Below the pieces are notes generated by a model that did no database searches, had not been told where the DNA came from, and worked only from the letters and a program-made list of their open reading frames with translations. The translations under genes were made by a program, and so were the position numbers. From assembly GCF_003116815.1 (NCBI RefSeq), contig NZ_QDKQ01000077.1, positions 310,001 to 374,000 of the forward strand: 64,000 nt of DNA, given 5' to 3'. The DNA is from Caulobacter endophyticus. Lineage in GTDB: Bacteria > Pseudomonadota > Alphaproteobacteria > Caulobacterales > Caulobacteraceae. Positions 8,393 through 17,709 of this stretch are shown one piece after another (positions within the stretch are counted from its first letter, which is position 1; each line of letters begins with the position of its first letter).

Positions 8393-9844
8393 TCAGGCGG
8401 CCGAGCGCAGGAAGCGCCCCGCGCGCTCGCCGACGACGGCGCCGCCGCTGAACGCCAGGGCGCCGTTGACGAACACGTGCTCGACGCCCTTGGCCGGGCG
8501 GGTGGGGGCCTCGTAGGTGGCCTGGTCGATGATCGCCTCGGCGTCGAAAACCGTCAGGTCGGCCCTCATGCCCGCGGCCACCCGGCCGCGCCCGGCCAGT
8601 CGGAAGGTATCGGCGGCCAGGCCGGTCATTTTGTGCACGGCCGCCTCCAGGCTGATCAGCTTCTCGTCGCGGGCGTAGTGACCCAGCACGCGCGGAAAGG
8701 CGCCCCACAGGCGCGGGTGCGGGCGCTTGTCGTGCGGCAGGCCGTCCGAGCCGACCATGCAGCAGGGGTGGGCCAGGATCGAGCGCATGTCGGCTTCGGC
8801 CATCTGGAAGTAGCTGGCGCCGCCAGGCATCAGCCGCTCGGCCGCCTGCGGTTGGGTCAGCTCCCAGTCGGCGGCGATCGCCGCCAGGGTGCGGCCGGCC
8901 ATCTCCGGATGCGGCTCGGACCAGTTGACCAGGATCTCGACCTCGCCATCGGCCAGGTCGGGCCGGATGATCGTCGAGCCGGCGGTGTAGGGGTAGCAGT
9001 CCAGGTGGACGGGCTGGCTCTGCCGGGTCCTGTCGATCAGGCCCAGGGTTTCCGCCGCCCGGCCCCAGTTGCGCACGCCGGCGCACTTGTGGTGCGACAG
9101 GATCAGCGGTGCGCCGCTGGGGGCGGCCGCGGCAAAGGCCTCCTTTAGGGCTTCGATGATGCCCTCGCGCTCGTCGCGGATATGGGCGGTGTAGACGCCG
9201 CCGGCCTCGGCCACCGTCCGGGCCAGGGCCTGCAGTTCTTCCAGGTCGGCGGCCCAGGCCGGGGCGTAGAACACGCCCGAGCTCAGTCCCAGCGCGCCTT
9301 CTGCCATCGCCTCGCGCAGCAGGGCGTCCATCGTCTCGCGCTCGGCGGCCGTGGCGGCGCGCTCCAGGTCGCCCATGCATAGCATGCGCAGGGTCGAGTG
9401 GCCGATCAGTGCCGCCACGTTGACGCGCGGCGCGGCCGCCTCGATGGCGCGGCGATAGTCGGCGAAGGCGGCATAGGCGAAGTCCTCTCGCGCGCCCAGC
9501 AGGTTGAACGGCTCGGCTACCGCCTCGTCGAAGCGCAGCATCGGCGCCGAAATCCCGCAGTTACCCGCGATAACGGTCGTCACGCCCTGACTGATCTTGG
9601 GCAGCATGTCGGGCTGGGTGATGCAGACCAGGTCGTCGTGGGTGTGCACGTCGATGAAGCCCGGCGCCACCACAAGGCCCGAGACGTCGATCGTCCGGGC
9701 GCGGCCGGCCGGCAGCGATGGGCCGACCGCGACGATCGTGTCGCCGGCCAGTGCGACGTCGGCGACGAAGGCCGCGCCGCCGCTTCCGTCGATGACCGTG
9801 CCGCCCTTCAGGACGATGTCGGGGGCGGGGAGGGCGCTGGCCAT
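8393..9844 (-). CDS. N-acyl-D-amino-acid deacylase (D-aminoacylase), amidohydrolase family
   Basis: 483 residues from the ATG at 9844; the open frame runs further upstream but into the preceding gene. The amidohydrolase features are clear: GGTVIDGSGG, the metal motif GFIDVHTHDD near residue 60, EGALGLSSGVFYAP, LILSHHKCAG, and GSDGLPHDKRPHPR, which supplies the late catalytic Asp. The family hydrolyses N-acyl-D-amino acids to the D-amino acid and a carboxylate. It sits 32 bases after a D-amino-acid deaminase/aldolase homologue and is the last gene of the RidA-deaminase-deacylase operon, so its product plausibly feeds that enzyme. The acyl and amino-acid specificity cannot be read from the sequence. 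Confidence 0.88.
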   Translation of the reverse strand: MASALPAPDIVLKGGTVIDGSGGAAFVADVALAGDTIVAVGPSLPAGRARTIDVSGLVVAPGFIDVHTHDDLVCITQPDMLPKISQGVTTVIAGNCGISAPMLRFDEAVAEPFNLLGAREDFAYAAFADYRRAIEAAAPRVNVAALIGHSTLRMLCMGDLERAATAAERETMDALLREAMAEGALGLSSGVFYAPAWAADLEELQALARTVAEAGGVYTAHIRDEREGIIEALKEAFAAAAPSGAPLILSHHKCAGVRNWGRAAETLGLIDRTRQSQPVHLDCYPYTAGSTIIRPDLADGEVEILVNWSEPHPEMAGRTLAAIAADWELTQPQAAERLMPGGASYFQMAEADMRSILAHPCCMVGSDGLPHDKRPHPRLWGAFPRVLGHYARDEKLISLEAAVHKMTGLAADTFRLAGRGRVAAGMRADLTVFDAEAIIDQATYEAPTRPAKGVEHVFVNGALAFSGGAVVGERAGRFLRSAA

Positions 9845-9876
9845 GGCGTGCGTCAGGCTGCTCAAGGAACGTTCAC

Positions 9877-11172
9877 TCAGAAAAAGGTCTTCAGGCCGCC
9901 CAGCACCGCATAGGCCTCGTCGACCTCCAGCAGCACCGACCACTTGTCGAAGGTCGTGCAGGGGTGGGAGATCTCGAAGCCCAGGAGGTCGCCGACGGCC
10001 AGATCGGAGTCGGGGGCGATCGTGAGGAAGCCATGCTGGTCGGCCAGCTTGGCGGTGACCACGCCGTCGATATTATGCGCCGTCTGATGCAGGCCCGGGC
10101 GGAACCAGCGGCGGGCCGTCGGCAGGTGAATGTCGAACGAGACGTCGCGCTTGCCCATCATGACCATGGCTATGTCCGGCTGCGGGCGCGAGATCACCCG
10201 CGTCCACACCTCCAGCGCCGGGCGCAGGCGCGGCGGGGCGCCGACGGCACCGTGAACCTCCTGCCGGGCGTCCATGCGGCTCAGGAGCTCGCGATAGAAG
10301 CCGCTGTCGTGGGTAACGTAGCAGCCGCTGCGCAGCACGATCGTCGCGCCGGGCGCCTCGCCGGCCAGGGAGCGGGCCACCAGGTCGTAATAGGCCGAGC
10401 CGCCGGCGGTCAGCACCACCTCGTCTTGGGCGTAGAGGCTGTCGGCGCGCAGGGCGCGGTGCAGGCCGATCAGGCCGTCGAGATAGGCGTCGACCTCCGT
10501 GGCGTCGCGCACGGCATGGTCGCTGAAGACGAGGCCCTCGTAGCCCTCGACGCCGTGCAGCTCGACGCCCGGCAGGTCGCGGATCAGGCGGGCCAGGGCC
10601 AGGCCTTCGTCAACCGATCGCACGCCGCAGCGACCGTCGACCATGCCCAGCTCGATCAGCAGGCGCGCAGGCGGCGCGTTCGGGGCCGCGGCGAAGACCT
10701 GGGCGATCCCCCTTGCGCCGGCCTCGCCGTCGACCAGCACATAGACCGGACGCTCGGGGGCGGCGGTGGTCAGGTCGCGCAGGGCTTCGACCTCTGCGCG
10801 GCCCACCAGCTGGTTGGCCAGGATCAGGCGCGGCGCGCCGATTTCATGGCACAGCTTCAGCTGAGTCATGGTCGCGGCCGTCAGGCCCCAGGCGCCGCCC
10901 TCGATCTGCCGCGCCAGCAGTTGCGGGCACATGGTGGTCTTGGCGTGCGGCGCGAGCTTCGCGCCCGCCGCGTCGACATAGGCCTGCATGACCGACAGAT
11001 TGTTGTCGATCGCGGCGCGCTTCAGCACCGCGGCCGGCATCGGGATGTCGCCGCCGAGCAGCGACAGGCCGCGGCCAGCCAGGTCGCCAAGGGTGCGCAC
11101 CGAACCGTCCAGCGGGACGGCCTTGGTTCCGGGCGCGAGGACCAGGGCGTCGAGATCGGCGGGCGACATCAT
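9877..11172 (-). CDS. PLP-dependent D-amino-acid deaminase / D-serine dehydratase-like (D-threonine aldolase family)
   Basis: 431 residues. The N-terminal alanine-racemase-type barrel carries the PLP lysine in APHAKTTMCPQ (Lys78). The C-terminal domain has the FEISHPCTTFDKW motif, whose His and Cys match the zinc-site residues of DSD1-type D-serine dehydratases and D-threonine aldolases. Such enzymes produce 2-oxo acids and ammonia through an enamine, or split D-threonine. It lies between ridA-like and D-aminoacylase genes, which supports a deaminase role, since RidA clears the reactive enamine. Dehydratase versus aldolase activity is undecided. Confidence 0.85.
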   Translation of the reverse strand: MMSPADLDALVLAPGTKAVPLDGSVRTLGDLAGRGLSLLGGDIPMPAAVLKRAAIDNNLSVMQAYVDAAGAKLAPHAKTTMCPQLLARQIEGGAWGLTAATMTQLKLCHEIGAPRLILANQLVGRAEVEALRDLTTAAPERPVYVLVDGEAGARGIAQVFAAAPNAPPARLLIELGMVDGRCGVRSVDEGLALARLIRDLPGVELHGVEGYEGLVFSDHAVRDATEVDAYLDGLIGLHRALRADSLYAQDEVVLTAGGSAYYDLVARSLAGEAPGATIVLRSGCYVTHDSGFYRELLSRMDARQEVHGAVGAPPRLRPALEVWTRVISRPQPDIAMVMMGKRDVSFDIHLPTARRWFRPGLHQTAHNIDGVVTAKLADQHGFLTIAPDSDLAVGDLLGFEISHPCTTFDKWSVLLEVDEAYAVLGGLKTFF

Positions 11173-11177
11173 CGGCT

Positions 11178-11567
11178 TCAGGCCTGCGGAACCAGGGCGA
11201 TGACCTCGATCTCGACCTTGCAGTCGACCATCATCGGCGACTGCACGCAGGCGCGGGCAGGCAGGGCGTCGCCGAAATAGCTGTTGTAGACGCGGTTGAA
11301 GGCGTGGAAGTCGCGGGCGTCGTCCAGCCAGACATTGGCTTTCACCACGTCCTTCAGGGTGCAGCCGGCCTTGGCCAGGATGCCGACGATGTTCTCGATC
11401 ACCTTGTGGGTCTGGGGCACGACGCCGCCGTCGACCAGCACGCCGTTCTCATCCATCGGCACCTGGCCCGAAACGAAGACGAAGCCGTTGGCCACGGTGG
11501 CCTGGCAGAAGGGCAGGGCGTTGCCGCCAGTGCCCGTGGTGGCCGCGCCGATGCGTTGGATGGACAA
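11178..11567 (-). CDS. RidA family 2-iminobutanoate/2-iminopropanoate deaminase
   Basis: 129 residues from a TTG at 11567, chosen because AGGAGA lies just upstream; the longer frame from 11612 has no such site and adds residues atypical of the family. RidA hallmarks are LPFCQATVANGFVFVSGQVP, the VFxxxGCTLxDVVKxNVWL region, and the C-terminal RACVQSPMMVDCKVEIEVIAL. The family hydrolyses reactive enamine/imine intermediates left by PLP dehydratases. As first gene of the leftward operon, five bases before the deaminase, it probably detoxifies that enzyme's intermediate. Confidence 0.9.
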   Translation of the reverse strand: MSIQRIGAATTGTGGNALPFCQATVANGFVFVSGQVPMDENGVLVDGGVVPQTHKVIENIVGILAKAGCTLKDVVKANVWLDDARDFHAFNRVYNSYFGDALPARACVQSPMMVDCKVEIEVIALVPQA

Positions 11568-11636
11568 GGAAATCTCCTGACTCAAGGCCCAGTTCAGACC
11601 TTCAGGAGCCACGTCGGATGTAATCGTGTCAACGAA

Positions 11637-11656
11637 AATGTAGCAAAACTATCATT
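11637..11656. promoter_or_regulatory. Candidate RpiR-family operator
   Basis: An imperfect dyad, ATGTAG then CAAAA then CTATCAT, lies in the 183-base divergent region between the ridA-like gene and the RpiR regulator. Its layout resembles operators of RpiR-family regulators such as HexR (TGTAR-N5-YTACA type). The half-site TTGCTACAT recurs at 12974-12982, upstream of the TonB receptor. This is inference by resemblance; no binding evidence exists. Confidence 0.35.
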
Positions 11657-11750
11657 CCTGATGTGGGTGCGCGCTCTGCCTTGATTGCGGGGCGAGATCG
11701 TTGCCGGTATCAGTCGTCGGCTAGGCGCAGTTTGGTGAAGGGGTCGGGGG

Positions 11751-12689
11751 ATGAATCAGTCTGAAAGCGCCGTGGACGACGGCGACCTGATCCCGCGCAT
11801 CGAGGCGATGATGGAGTCGATGACGCGCTCCGATCTCAAGATCGCCAAGCTGATCCTGAAGTCGCCGCACGAGTTCGTCCGCGCCAGCGTCCGCTCGGTC
11901 GCCACGGATCTTGGCGTCAGCGAGCCGACCGTCCTGCGCTTTTGCCGCACGATCGGCTGTGAGGGCTTCAAGGACCTGAAGTTCCGCCTGATCCAAGAGC
12001 TGGCCCACGCCCAGGCCGTGACCGACCAGCGCGAGCGGGCGGCGCGGCCCGCGCCAGCCAGGGCCGAACCGGTCGCTGCTTCGGGCGCCGACGCCGCGGT
12101 GGCCGATCGCCTGTTCGAGACCATTATCGACGCCTTGGGCCGCACTCGGGAAACCTTGAACGAAAAGGACTTGCAGGCCGCTGCCCTGGCCATCGCCAAG
12201 GCAGCACGCGTGGTGGTGTACGGCATCGGCGGCAGCTCGGCGGCCTTGGCGAGCGAAATCCACAACCGTCTGTTCCGCCTCGACGTGCCGGCCATGGTGT
12301 TCACCGACGGCTACGCCCAGCGGATGTCGGCCGCGATCCTGTCGCCGGGCGACGTGGCGGTGTTCCTGTCCTCCACTGGCCGTCCGCGAGAGCTGCAGGA
12401 GAGCATGGAGCTGGCCAAGCACTACAAGGCCGTCTGTATCGCCATCACCGACGCGGACTCGCCGCTCGGTCGCGACGCCGACATCTGCCTGCACGTGGGC
12501 TTGTCGCCGTCGGGCGTCGAGGAGTTCCAGCCCAACCCCATGCGCTTCGCACAGCTGTTCGTCATCGACCGGCTGGCCTATGCGGTGGCGGCGTCCCTGG
12601 GCGAGCGGGCTCACCAGATGCTGCGTCGGGCGCGTGGCAGCGTCGCCTGGCTACACGGTATCGCGCCCCAGCAGCCGATCGGCGACTGA
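11751..12689 (+). CDS. MurR/RpiR family transcriptional regulator
   Basis: 312 residues. The N-terminal HTH_6 domain spans about residues 10-85, with the helix-turn-helix SVATDLGVSEPTVLRFCRTIGCEGFKDLK. A linker follows, then a C-terminal SIS sugar-phosphate-binding domain from about 120, with YGIGGSSA and FLSSTGRPRE. A GGGGG just upstream serves as ribosome site. It diverges from the ridA-deaminase-deacylase operon and precedes the TonB receptor, permease and hexosaminidase, so it likely controls both arms in response to a (amino)sugar phosphate or related ligand. The ligand is inferred from the SIS domain only. Confidence 0.92.
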   Translation: MNQSESAVDDGDLIPRIEAMMESMTRSDLKIAKLILKSPHEFVRASVRSVATDLGVSEPTVLRFCRTIGCEGFKDLKFRLIQELAHAQAVTDQRERAARPAPARAEPVAASGADAAVADRLFETIIDALGRTRETLNEKDLQAAALAIAKAARVVVYGIGGSSAALASEIHNRLFRLDVPAMVFTDGYAQRMSAAILSPGDVAVFLSSTGRPRELQESMELAKHYKAVCIAITDADSPLGRDADICLHVGLSPSGVEEFQPNPMRFAQLFVIDRLAYAVAASLGERAHQMLRRARGSVAWLHGIAPQQPIGD

Positions 12690-13172
12690 TCCGAACGCGG
12701 CTTCGCCATGTGGCGGGGAGGGGTGTCGGTGCTGTTCTTCGTCGTGCGGCGCGCAGATGCTTGTAGGCGTGGCGTCATCGCCTATTCGGTCGCTCGGAAT
12801 TCAAACTTCATTTGATAGTGGTCTCATGTGGTCCGCGTGTGCGCCAGAGGTTGCTCGCGCCGGTTTGAAAGCGGGTATTTCATTGGCGCCATGTTTCTGG
12901 GCGCCGTTCTTGTCATTGAAAAATATGAGTCTTTCTGAGGGCCGTGATGCCGTCATAGGCAGCTCTTTTATGATTGCTACATAAATGAATGTTTTGTGAT
13001 TGACGTTATGTGGGGCCTGTGACAATCCTTCTTGCGTCCTGAACAGGGCGAGAAATGAAGGAGACAGCGCGGTTCGCAACAGTATCCGCGCATGCTTGTC
13101 CGACATTCGAAAACATAAAGAGCATCCCTGTGCGAGCAGGGAAGTAATAACACTTACCTGGAGTCGGGTTCA
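12690..13172 (+). promoter_or_regulatory. 483-base intergenic leader of the TonB receptor operon
   Basis: No convincing gene is present. The second half is visibly richer in A+T than the surroundings. It contains the half-site TTGCTACAT (12974-12982) that matches part of the candidate RpiR operator. A compact hairpin, CCCTG-N6-CAGGG, spans 13126-13141, and a GGAG lies at 13160-13163 before the GTG start. A short open frame at about 12801-13106 on the opposite strand has no family resemblance. Promoter and leader roles are inferred. Confidence 0.45.
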
Positions 13173-16157
13173 GTGAGCGCCACCAGTGCGCCCGGGCTCG
13201 AAATCCACGAGCAAGGGGGCTGGAAGTTGTTGAAATTGAATCGCCGAACCTATGCCGGCACGGTCTCGGTTATGGCGCTGTTGTCCTGGGGGGCGATGGC
13301 CAACGCGGCTCAGCAGGCGCAAGCGCCCGCGGCCGAGGGGGACGCCACCGTCTCGGAAGTCGTCGTCACCGGCTCGCGCATCGCCTCGCGCGGCTTCACC
13401 CAGCCGACGCCGACCACCACCGTCACCGCCGAGGATCTGGAAAAGGCCTCGCAGCCCAACGTCTTCCAGGCCATCGTCCAGATGCCGGCCCTGCAGGGCA
13501 GCACCGGCAAGACGGTCTTCGTCAACAGCACCAGCAGCGGCATGCAGGGGCTCAGCTCGTTCAGCCTGCGCGGCCTTGGCCCCATCCGCACCCTGACCCT
13601 GCTGGACGGCCAACGGGTCACCCCCGCCAACATCAACGGCGTGTCCGACGTCAGCCAGTTCCCGCAACTGCTGATCAAGCAGGTCGACGTGGTGACCGGC
13701 GGCGCCTCGGCTTCGTACGGCTCGGACGCTATCGGCGGCGTGGTCAACTTCGTCACCGACAAGACCTTCGAGGGCTTCAAGGCCCGTCTCGAAGGTGGCG
13801 AAAGCAAGTACCGCGACAACGACACCTTCGTGGCCCAGGCCGCCTTCGGCGACGCGTTCATGGACGACCGCCTGCGCGTCATCGGCAGCGTCGAGTACAG
13901 CCGCGAGGCCGGCGTCCTGGCCGGCGGCTTCGGCGAACAGCAGGCCGGCGGCCGTGACTGGTATGAAACCCCCGCCATCCAGGTGCGCCCGCTGGCCTCG
14001 ACCACCGACGGCCTGCCGCAGTACCGCGTCATAAAGGGCGCCCAGCAGATACAGTACGCCAAGTACGGCCTGATCACGAACGGCCCGCTGCAAGGCATCG
14101 CCTTCGGCCCGGGCGGCGCGCCCTACCAGTTCCAGTACGGCTCGGGCGGCGCGCCCAACGGCGCCGGCGGCGTCACCGGCTGCTTCGCCCCGTTCTGCGT
14201 CGGCGGCGATCTGTCGGGCGGCATCGGCGCCTCGCCGACCCTGGCCGCGCGGCTGAAGCGAAAGGTCGCCTACGGCCGTGTCAGCTACAAGTGGGGCGAC
14301 GACGACGAGATCTACCTGACCACCAACTTCGCCCAGGTGAATTCGCTCAACCAGCCCAATGTCGGCGCGGAGCGCACGGGCCTGACCATCCAGTGCGAGA
14401 ACCCGTTCGTGCCGGCCGCCATCCGCACGGCCTGCGCCAGCAACAACATCACCAGCTTCCAGATGGGCACCAGCAACGGCGCCTTCGGTCCCATCGACGT
14501 CAACGTCAAGCGCGAGCAGGAACGCTTCGTGCTGGGCGCGACCGGCAGCCGCGAGGTGCTGGGCACGTCGTGGAGCTATGACGCCTACTATGCCTACGGC
14601 ATCAACCGCATCAGCATCGACGTCGACAACATCACCCTGACGCCGCGCTACAACGCCGCCATCGACGCCATCGCCGGTCCGAACGGCACGGTGATCTGCC
14701 GCGATCCGATCGCCCGCGCCGCAGGCTGCGTGCCGCTGAACATCATCGGCAACGTCACGCAAGATCCGGCCGCCCTGGCCTACGTCATGCCAGGCAACGG
14801 ACCGCGCCAGCGCTCCAAGCAGAACCAGTCCGTCGCCGCCTTCAACGTCACCGGCGAGCCCCTCCAGTCGTGGGCCGGCCCGGTCGCCATCGCCGCCGGC
14901 CTGGAATGGCGCGAGGAGAAGTACAAGACCATCGGCGACCCGTATGGCGACGGCGCCACGGCCGACAACGGCTACACCGACGACTACAAGGCCGATCCGC
15001 TGCTGCGCGTCGCCGGCAACAACTGGTACGCCGGCAACTATCACGGCGGCCACGGCTCCTATAACGTCGTCGAGGGCTATATCGAGGCCAACGTGCCGAT
15101 CCTCCAGTCGGAGACCCTCGGCGAAGCAAACATCAACGGCGCGGTTCGCCAGACCAAGTACAGCACCTCGGGCAACGTCACGACGTGGAAGCTGGGCGGC
15201 GTCTGGAAGACCCCCGTGCAGGGCCTGCGCCTGAGGGCGGTGACTTCGCGCGACATCCGCGCCCCGAACCTGGGCGAGCTGTTCGCGCCGCCGGTCGTGA
15301 CCAACGCCACCGTCCTCTATCGCGGCACGGCGGTGAACGTTCTCCAGGAGATCGTCGGCAACAGCAACCTGCGTCCCGAGATCGCTCGCAACACCGAGGT
15401 CGGCGTCGTCCTGGCCGAGCCGGCCTGGCTGCCGGGCTTCAGCTTCTCGGCCGACTATTTCGACATCAAGGTCGACGGCGCCATCAACTCGCTGGCCGCT
15501 CAGGACCTTGTCGACCTGTGTGTCGCTGGCAACCAGGAGATCTGCGGGGCGATGCTGCTGACCAGCACCCAGCCCAACACCAACTTCGTGCGGGTGCAGG
15601 CCTTCAACGTGGCCACCATGCGCACCAAGGGCGTCGACCTGGAGGCCATCTACCGCAAGAACCTGGAAGACTGGGGCCTGCCGGGCACGCTGTCGATCCG
15701 GGCCCTGGCCACCCACGTCATGAGCTTCAAGACCACCTCGGGCGTGCTGGGCACGATCCCCGTCGAGAGCGCCGGCGTGAACCTGTCGAACACCCCTGAC
15801 TGGAAGGCCACCTTCAGCCAGACCTGGGCGCTCGACCGTCTCAGCCTGACCCTCTACCAGCGCTGGATCAGCGACGGCGTCTACAACAACGAGTACATCG
15901 AGTGTCAGACCAACTGCCCGGTCTCGACCGTGCAGCGCCGCACCATCGACAACAACAGGATGAAGGGCGCGACCTACGTCGATGTTGGCGGCACATACGA
16001 CGTCAACGACAACGTCACCGCCTACTTCAAGGTCGACAACCTGTTCGACGAGGATCCGGTCGCCGCGCCGACCACCAACGTCAGCCCGGGGGTCAATCCC
16101 TACCTCTACGACACCATCGGCCGGATGTACCGCGCGGGCGTTCGCCTGCGGTTCTGA
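13173..16157 (+). CDS. TonB-dependent receptor (large outer-membrane transporter)
   Basis: 994 residues. The TonB box/plug start VSEVVVTGSRIASRG lies near residue 63, followed by plug motifs SFSLRGLGP, TLLDGQR and GGASASYGSDAIGGVVNF. A long 22-strand barrel follows with SRDIRAPNLGELF and VDNLFDEDP and ends in FRF-like RLRF. The GTG at 13173 has a GGAG nine bases upstream. A TTG near 13231, giving a signal peptide that starts KLNRRTYAGTV, is a credible alternative because it puts the signal at the N-terminus. Its place behind the RpiR regulator and before a permease and GH20 enzyme suggests uptake of an oligosaccharide or glycopeptide. Confidence 0.9.
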   Translation: MSATSAPGLEIHEQGGWKLLKLNRRTYAGTVSVMALLSWGAMANAAQQAQAPAAEGDATVSEVVVTGSRIASRGFTQPTPTTTVTAEDLEKASQPNVFQAIVQMPALQGSTGKTVFVNSTSSGMQGLSSFSLRGLGPIRTLTLLDGQRVTPANINGVSDVSQFPQLLIKQVDVVTGGASASYGSDAIGGVVNFVTDKTFEGFKARLEGGESKYRDNDTFVAQAAFGDAFMDDRLRVIGSVEYSREAGVLAGGFGEQQAGGRDWYETPAIQVRPLASTTDGLPQYRVIKGAQQIQYAKYGLITNGPLQGIAFGPGGAPYQFQYGSGGAPNGAGGVTGCFAPFCVGGDLSGGIGASPTLAARLKRKVAYGRVSYKWGDDDEIYLTTNFAQVNSLNQPNVGAERTGLTIQCENPFVPAAIRTACASNNITSFQMGTSNGAFGPIDVNVKREQERFVLGATGSREVLGTSWSYDAYYAYGINRISIDVDNITLTPRYNAAIDAIAGPNGTVICRDPIARAAGCVPLNIIGNVTQDPAALAYVMPGNGPRQRSKQNQSVAAFNVTGEPLQSWAGPVAIAAGLEWREEKYKTIGDPYGDGATADNGYTDDYKADPLLRVAGNNWYAGNYHGGHGSYNVVEGYIEANVPILQSETLGEANINGAVRQTKYSTSGNVTTWKLGGVWKTPVQGLRLRAVTSRDIRAPNLGELFAPPVVTNATVLYRGTAVNVLQEIVGNSNLRPEIARNTEVGVVLAEPAWLPGFSFSADYFDIKVDGAINSLAAQDLVDLCVAGNQEICGAMLLTSTQPNTNFVRVQAFNVATMRTKGVDLEAIYRKNLEDWGLPGTLSIRALATHVMSFKTTSGVLGTIPVESAGVNLSNTPDWKATFSQTWALDRLSLTLYQRWISDGVYNNEYIECQTNCPVSTVQRRTIDNNRMKGATYVDVGGTYDVNDNVTAYFKVDNLFDEDPVAAPTTNVSPGVNPYLYDTIGRMYRAGVRLRF

Positions 16158-16275
16158 CCGCCAAGCTGGGGCGCGCTTCTGCGAGCGCGCCCTTCACCGG
16201 CCGCGAAGCCACTCCCTCCCCGGTAAGCGGCCGGGCCTCAGCCCCAAGGCGGATCCCCTGCCTTGTCCGGCTTTA

Positions 16276-16315
16276 GATTCCCCGGCGCCACAAAACCCCA
16301 CGGCGCCGGGGAATC
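16276..16315 (+). terminator. Strong hairpin terminator after the TonB receptor
   Basis: A perfect 14-base inverted repeat (GATTCCCCGGCGCC and its complement) encloses a 12-base loop, followed by a pyrimidine-rich CTCTTTCCTTCCC run. It lies about 120 bases after the receptor stop and before the permease gene, so the permease probably depends on readthrough or on its own promoter. Confidence 0.75.
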
Positions 16316-16377
16316 GCTCTTTCCTTCCCGCAGCGGAGCGAAACGTCGCCCGCGTGCTCTAGGGTGGTGGCTTGGTC

Positions 16378-17709
16378 ATGATGGTGCTCGCCGTTGTCGC
16401 GCTGATCGCGCTGCTGGTCGTGCTGATCGCCTGGGGCAAGGTCCCGCCATTCCTGGCCTTCCTAGTCGTGGCGCTTGGCGGGGCTGTGCTGTTCGGCATG
16501 CCGCTGGCCCAGATCCCCAAGTCCCTGGAGAAGGGCGTCGGCGACATGCTCGGCGGCCTCGTCGCCATCATCTGCCTGGGGGCCATGTTCGGCCGCGCCA
16601 TCGCCGACAGCGGCGCCGCCCAGAGCATAGCCCGCGCCCTGATCGGCGCGGTCGGCCTGCGCTTTATCCTCTTTGCCATGGCCATGACCGGCCTGATCGT
16701 CGGCATCCCGCTGTTCTACAGCGTCGGCTTCGTGGTCATGATCCCGCTGATCTTCTCGATCGCCAAGCGGGCGAACCTGCCGCCGGTCTATGTCGGCCTG
16801 CCGCTGCTGTCGGGCCTGTCGGTGGCCCATGGCTACCTGCCGCCGCACCCGTCGCCGGCGGCCCTCGTCACCCTGTTCGGGGCCAGCACGGGGCTGACTC
16901 TCGGCTATGGCCTGATCGTCAGTCTCGCCGCCCTGATGGTGGGCGGACCGCTGCTGACCCTGGTGCTCAAGCGCGTGAACCTGCTGCCGCTGGGCGGACC
17001 GCCCGCAGACTCGCCTTTTGGCGCCGAGGAGTCCTCCGGCGCCAGGGCACCCGGGCCGATCAACAGCTTCACGACCGCGCTCCTGCCGGTAGTGATGATC
17101 GCCGCCACCACGGCGCTGCTGGTCGCTTTCAAGAGCCCGTCGCCGACCCACGACCTGATCGGCTTCATCGGCAATCCCGCCGTCGTCCTGACCCTTTGCC
17201 TGATCTACGCCACCGTCAGCCTGGGCGTGCTGCGGGGGATCGGCATCCCGGTGCAGATGCAGCGCTATGGCGACGCCCTCAAGGACGTGGCCTCGATCCT
17301 GCTGATCCTGGCCGGGGCGGGCGCGCTGAAGCAGGTCTTCGTCGACAGCGGCGTCAGCGCCACGCTGGGCGGCTGGCTCGGTTCGCTGCCGCTGCACCCG
17401 CTGGTGCTGGGCTGGCTGATCGCCATGGTCATCCGCGTCGCCCTCGGCTCAGCCACCATCGCAGGCCTCACCGCCGCTGGCCTGATCCAGCCGGTGATGG
17501 CGACCACGGGCGTCGACCCCAACCTGATGGTGCTGGCCATCGGCGCCGGCAGCCTGATGTTCTCGCACGTCAACGACCCGGGATTCTGGCTGTTCAAGGA
17601 GTATTTCGGCCTGACCCTGAAGGAGACCCTGCTGTCCTGGACGGTGATGGAGAGCGTGGTCGGGGTCGTCGGGCTGATCTGCGTGCTGGGGCTCAGCCTT
17701 GTCGTCTGA
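16378..17709 (+). CDS. GntP family permease (gluconate / D-serine type H+ symporter)
   Basis: 443 residues from the ATG at 16378, with AGGGTGG about ten bases before it; a TTG two codons earlier is less likely. About 12 hydrophobic segments are present, with GntP motifs GVGDMLGG, PLFYSVGFVVMIPL, the conserved HGYLPPHPSP, IALGSATIAGLTAAGL-like (ALGSATIAGLTAAG) and FSHVNDPGFWLFKEYF. The family includes gluconate importers and the D-serine importer DsdX. Beside a D-aminoacylase and a D-amino-acid deaminase, a D-amino acid or sugar acid substrate is likely. It is followed by an overlapping DUF1349 gene. Confidence 0.92.
   Translation: MMVLAVVALIALLVVLIAWGKVPPFLAFLVVALGGAVLFGMPLAQIPKSLEKGVGDMLGGLVAIICLGAMFGRAIADSGAAQSIARALIGAVGLRFILFAMAMTGLIVGIPLFYSVGFVVMIPLIFSIAKRANLPPVYVGLPLLSGLSVAHGYLPPHPSPAALVTLFGASTGLTLGYGLIVSLAALMVGGPLLTLVLKRVNLLPLGGPPADSPFGAEESSGARAPGPINSFTTALLPVVMIAATTALLVAFKSPSPTHDLIGFIGNPAVVLTLCLIYATVSLGVLRGIGIPVQMQRYGDALKDVASILLILAGAGALKQVFVDSGVSATLGGWLGSLPLHPLVLGWLIAMVIRVALGSATIAGLTAAGLIQPVMATTGVDPNLMVLAIGAGSLMFSHVNDPGFWLFKEYFGLTLKETLLSWTVMESVVGVVGLICVLGLSLVV

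Noticed and set aside
12801..13106. Reverse open frame in the AT-rich leader
   Set aside because: No ribosome site, no recognisable family, and a composition like translated non-coding DNA; kept only as a note in the leader entry.
13170..15716. 848-codon reverse frame antisense to the TonB receptor
   Set aside because: Its composition is the complement of receptor codons and shows no domain; the plug and barrel motifs on the + strand are unambiguous.
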